Shown here piece by piece: positions 37,369-40,408 of a stretch of DNA of 40,408 bases (position 1 is its first letter; every line of letters starts with the position of its first letter). The translations under genes and the position numbers were made by a program. Source of the DNA: Treponema sp. (lineage in GTDB: Bacteria; Spirochaetota; Spirochaetia; Treponematales; Breznakiellaceae); the NCBI GenBank assembly GCA_031279555.1, contig JAITIK010000198.1:1-40408 (forward strand), given 5' to 3'. The notes beneath the pieces are model-generated. The model had not been told where the DNA came from, did not search any database, and saw only the letters and a list, made by a program, of their open reading frames with translations.

Positions 37369-39852
37369 ATGCGTGTTATAAAATTTGGCGGTACCTCAGT
37401 TGGAACACATGGTTCTATCAGGAATATTATTGCGATCTTAAAAAACAAGGAACATGCCGGCGGCGCCCAGGCGGTTGTAGTTTCCGCCTTGTCGGGCGTC
37501 ACCGACGCATTGATCGATATGGCTCGGAAAGCCTGCGCCGGCGACGAGGAATATAAATTCGCGGTGGAAGCTCTGTGCAAGCGGCACTACGACTTAATCG
37601 CCGCTTTTCTGTCCGGAAAACAATTGACCGAAGCCCTTCTCGCCATAGACAGGCTCTGGATAGGCCTGAAAGAAATTTTGGAAGGTATAGTCGCGCTGGG
37701 CGAATTGTCGCCGAGAACGCTGGATAGGGTGATGAGTTTCGGCGAGCGGCTTTCAGCTTCGCTTTTAACTGAAATTTTCGCGGCGCATGACATATCCGCG
37801 TCGTATGTTGACGCGAGAACGCTGGTGAAGACAGACGCGAATTTCGGCGCGGCCCGTTTTCTGGAACAAGAGACATTTGCTAATATACAGAGGCATTTTT
37901 CATTGAGTCCCGACACGACGCATGTGACGACCGGTTTTATAGGCTCGACAACGGACGGCGTCACCACGACGCTCGGGCGGGGCGGCTCCGATTTAAGCGC
38001 GGCTATTTTCGCGGCGGCGCTTGACGCCGATGTTGTTGAAATATGGACCGACGTTGACGGCATGCTCACGGCGGACCCGCGCATGGTGAAAAACGCATTC
38101 AGAATTGAGGAAATTTCCTACACCGAGGCGATGGAGCTTTCCCATTTCGGCGCAAAGGTCGTTTATCCGCCCACCATGCGTCCGGCGCTGATAAAAGGCA
38201 TACCGATCCGCATACTCAACACGTTTAACCCGGACAGTGGCGGGACATGGATAAGAAACAACGCTAAAGCCGGGCTGTACCCCATACGGGGCATTTCTTC
38301 CATGAATAAAGTGGCGCTGGTGCGGGTGCAAGGCGCGGGCATGGTCGGCGTTACGGGCTTTTCAGCGCGTCTCTTTAGCGCCCTTGCCCGGAAAAAAGTG
38401 AACATCGTCCTGATCACCCAAAGTTCAAGCGAGTATTCCATCTGTTTCGCGGTGTTGTCTGAAGATATCGAAAGCGCGGAAGCGGCGATAAAAGATGAGT
38501 TTGCGCGGGAGATGGAGCGCGGCGCCATTGAGCCGGTTGAGACGACGCGGGATCTTGCGATTATCGCGGTAGTGGGATCCCAGATGCGGAAGATGTCCGG
38601 CTGTTCGGGGAAATTTTTCCACGCGCTTGGACGCAACGGCGTCAACGTGATTGCCATCGCCCAAGGCTCCTCGGAACTGAACATATCGGCGGTCATCGCC
38701 AGACAGGATGAAACCAAGTCGCTGAACGCGGTGCATGAGGCGTTTTTCCTGTCCAGTTCCCGTTCCGTCAACCTCTTTTTGGTGGGCGTCGGTCTTATTG
38801 GCGGCACATTGCTTGAGCAGTTGGCTACGCACCGCGAGGCGCTTGCGGCGGAACACAAGATACGCATCAATGTGGCGGGCGTCGCGGACTCAAAGAACAT
38901 GCTGTTGAGCGCGGAGGGCCTTGATCCCAATGTCGTGAAGTCCGTATTGAAGGGCGATATTCCTATGGAAGAGCGGGCGACCGGCGCCCCCTTTGACATT
39001 GATGTTTTCATCAAGCTGATGAAGGCGATGAATCTGCCGAATACGGCGTTCTGCGATTGCACCGCGAGCGATACGGTCGCGTCCAAATACGCCGCAATTC
39101 TGAAAGCCTCCATTCCCGTTGTTACGCCGAATAAACGCGCCAACACCGGCTCCCTTGATTATTATAAGGAAATTACCGGTTACGCGCGGACAAGAGGCAT
39201 ACCTTATTTGTATGAAACGACGGTGTGCGCGGGGCTGCCGGTTATTTCCACGTTGCGCGACCTGTTTCTTTCAGGCGATCATGTCAGGCGCATAGAAGCC
39301 GCGCTTTCCGGCACCTTGAGCTATATTTTCAACAATTTTGACGGCGGCAAGCCGTTTTCCGCTCTGGTGCGGGAAGCGAGAGCCAAGGGCTACACCGAAC
39401 CTGACCCCCGCGACGATCTCAACGCCATGGACGCGGCGCGGAAGGCGCTGGCGCTCGCCCGCGAGTGCGGCATGCCGCTTGAGTTTTCCGCGGTGTCCAT
39501 TGAGCCGATATTGCCCGCATCTTGTTTCAACGCGGCGAATATAGACGCCTTTTTTGAGGAACTGGAAAAAGCGGACGCCGGTTTCGAGAGCCGCCGCGTG
39601 GCCGCCGAAGCGGAAGGCAAGGCGCTCCGCTATGTCGCGATTATTGAAAACAATTCAGCGACAATCTCAATCCGCGCTGAAGGCAAGGACAGCCCGTTCC
39701 GCTCCCTCGCCGATGCGGACAATATCGTCGTCATTACGACAGACCGGTACTCGGCCCTGCCCATGGTGATAAAAGGTCCCGGAGCGGGCGCCCAAGTCAC
39801 CGCCGGCGGCGTGTTCGCGGACATCGTACGCATCGCGAAGACGCTGGTATAA
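37369..39852 (+). CDS. thrA: Bifunctional aspartate kinase / homoserine dehydrogenase
   Basis: Kinase start MRVIKFGGTSVGTHGSI; GRGGSDLSAA; two ACT segments; HSD part VGVGLIGGTLLEQL, TPNKRANTGSLDYY, YLYETTVCAGLPVISTLRDL, YTEPDPRDDLNAMDAARKAL. Confidence 0.96.
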   Translation: MRVIKFGGTSVGTHGSIRNIIAILKNKEHAGGAQAVVVSALSGVTDALIDMARKACAGDEEYKFAVEALCKRHYDLIAAFLSGKQLTEALLAIDRLWIGLKEILEGIVALGELSPRTLDRVMSFGERLSASLLTEIFAAHDISASYVDARTLVKTDANFGAARFLEQETFANIQRHFSLSPDTTHVTTGFIGSTTDGVTTTLGRGGSDLSAAIFAAALDADVVEIWTDVDGMLTADPRMVKNAFRIEEISYTEAMELSHFGAKVVYPPTMRPALIKGIPIRILNTFNPDSGGTWIRNNAKAGLYPIRGISSMNKVALVRVQGAGMVGVTGFSARLFSALARKKVNIVLITQSSSEYSICFAVLSEDIESAEAAIKDEFAREMERGAIEPVETTRDLAIIAVVGSQMRKMSGCSGKFFHALGRNGVNVIAIAQGSSELNISAVIARQDETKSLNAVHEAFFLSSSRSVNLFLVGVGLIGGTLLEQLATHREALAAEHKIRINVAGVADSKNMLLSAEGLDPNVVKSVLKGDIPMEERATGAPFDIDVFIKLMKAMNLPNTAFCDCTASDTVASKYAAILKASIPVVTPNKRANTGSLDYYKEITGYARTRGIPYLYETTVCAGLPVISTLRDLFLSGDHVRRIEAALSGTLSYIFNNFDGGKPFSALVREARAKGYTEPDPRDDLNAMDAARKALALARECGMPLEFSAVSIEPILPASCFNAANIDAFFEELEKADAGFESRRVAAEAEGKALRYVAIIENNSATISIRAEGKDSPFRSLADADNIVVITTDRYSALPMVIKGPGAGAQVTAGGVFADIVRIAKTLV

Positions 39853-40296
39853 GGCGCGTTTTTTTTTCATCCAGCCCCTCGCGCCCCCTCTCGCGTTTCA
39901 ATTCTGGACTATGAGGCCTACGGATTAGGGGGAGGCGGAATATGGGTTTCGCTGAGGGCCGGCGTCGCGCCGGCGCCGCTTCCATAGGAAGGGCGGCCAA
40001 AACTGGTGAAATGTTCCCCAACTACGCCGGGCGCGGGACGCCCTGACAGCCCGCTTGCAGGTTTCGCGCCATTTTACGCCGCAAAGGCCCCGATTTGCGG
40101 GCCGCTTCGCTTGCCGCCGCCGCCCATTATTCCCTTCTCATTGCTTTTGGTCAAACGCGAGGGCCGCGTTACCGGCGATTTCACAAGTACAAAACCATAA
40201 ACCGCATGTATCCCCGCCTGTAACGATCTTCCAGACTTTCAACGAACATCAAGGTTGATGAAGAAAAGAGCAATGTGTCCGTCACCAATGCCGTAT

Positions 40297-40408
40297 TCAC
40301 GAGGGACGCGAATTCTTGAAAAAGAGCGTAAAAAGAAAAAGGCCGCCCAGCAAAACTCCCGCCAATATCCTCATACGCAGAGCTATGTTTTCAGACGCGA
40401 TATAGCTG
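40297..40408 (-). CDS. 3' end of a membrane protein truncated by the window edge
   Basis: Minus-strand open frame ...SYIASENIALRMRILAGVLLGGLFLFTLFFKNSRPS*; hydrophobic segment followed by short basic tail. Confidence 0.4.
   Translation of the reverse strand, partial: SYIASENIALRMRILAGVLLGGLFLFTLFFKNSRPS

Noticed and set aside
38163-39146. 327-aa minus-strand ORF inside thrA
   Set aside because: Antisense shadow ORF; thrA is unambiguous on the plus strand.
1-40408. CRISPR array, tRNA/rRNA genes, prophage, defence or biosynthetic gene cluster
   Set aside because: By eye I found no regularly spaced direct repeats, cloverleaf sequences with anticodon arms, phage structural genes or clustered defence genes; tRNAscan/minced would be needed for a definitive negative.

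Overview
The 40.4 kb window looks like ordinary chromosome from a Treponema-like spirochaete (inferred from gene content and protein style). It is mostly housekeeping and envelope genes. In order: an interrupted secreted pectinesterase (-), a transposase remnant, trpE-trpG (+), a DUF115/Maf-like protein, a PASTA-domain PBP and signal peptidase I (-), then LysM-M23 peptidase, TPR protein, AI-2E transporter, ACT protein and DUF711 protein (+). These are followed by an MFS-HEAT fusion and an EEP-family lipoprotein (-), a 60-aa zinc-ribbon protein, rpsT, HU and lnt (+), a PTS EIIA-like protein (-), UbiD-UbiA (+), a GerMN protein (-), a repeat-rich LysM lipoprotein and queD (+), MetF-like, acyl-ACP thioesterase, DUF5312-like, rpmE, rho, CinA-C and bactofilin (-), and thrA-type aspartokinase/homoserine dehydrogenase (+). 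I saw no rRNA, tRNA or CRISPR array. The most interesting signals are non-coding. A 128-bp MITE-like element with 18-bp terminal inverted repeats and exact 8-bp flanking direct repeats lies just upstream of rpsT. A second palindromic repeat family (GGAACC...GGTTCC) has one copy flanked by 6-bp direct repeats. A ~58-bp mini-palindrome is flanked by 7-bp direct repeats. The pectinesterase is split by one in-frame amber codon. No clearly new multi-gene system (defence, secretion or BGC) was found; the candidate novelty is the miniature-element families and some unusual protein architectures.
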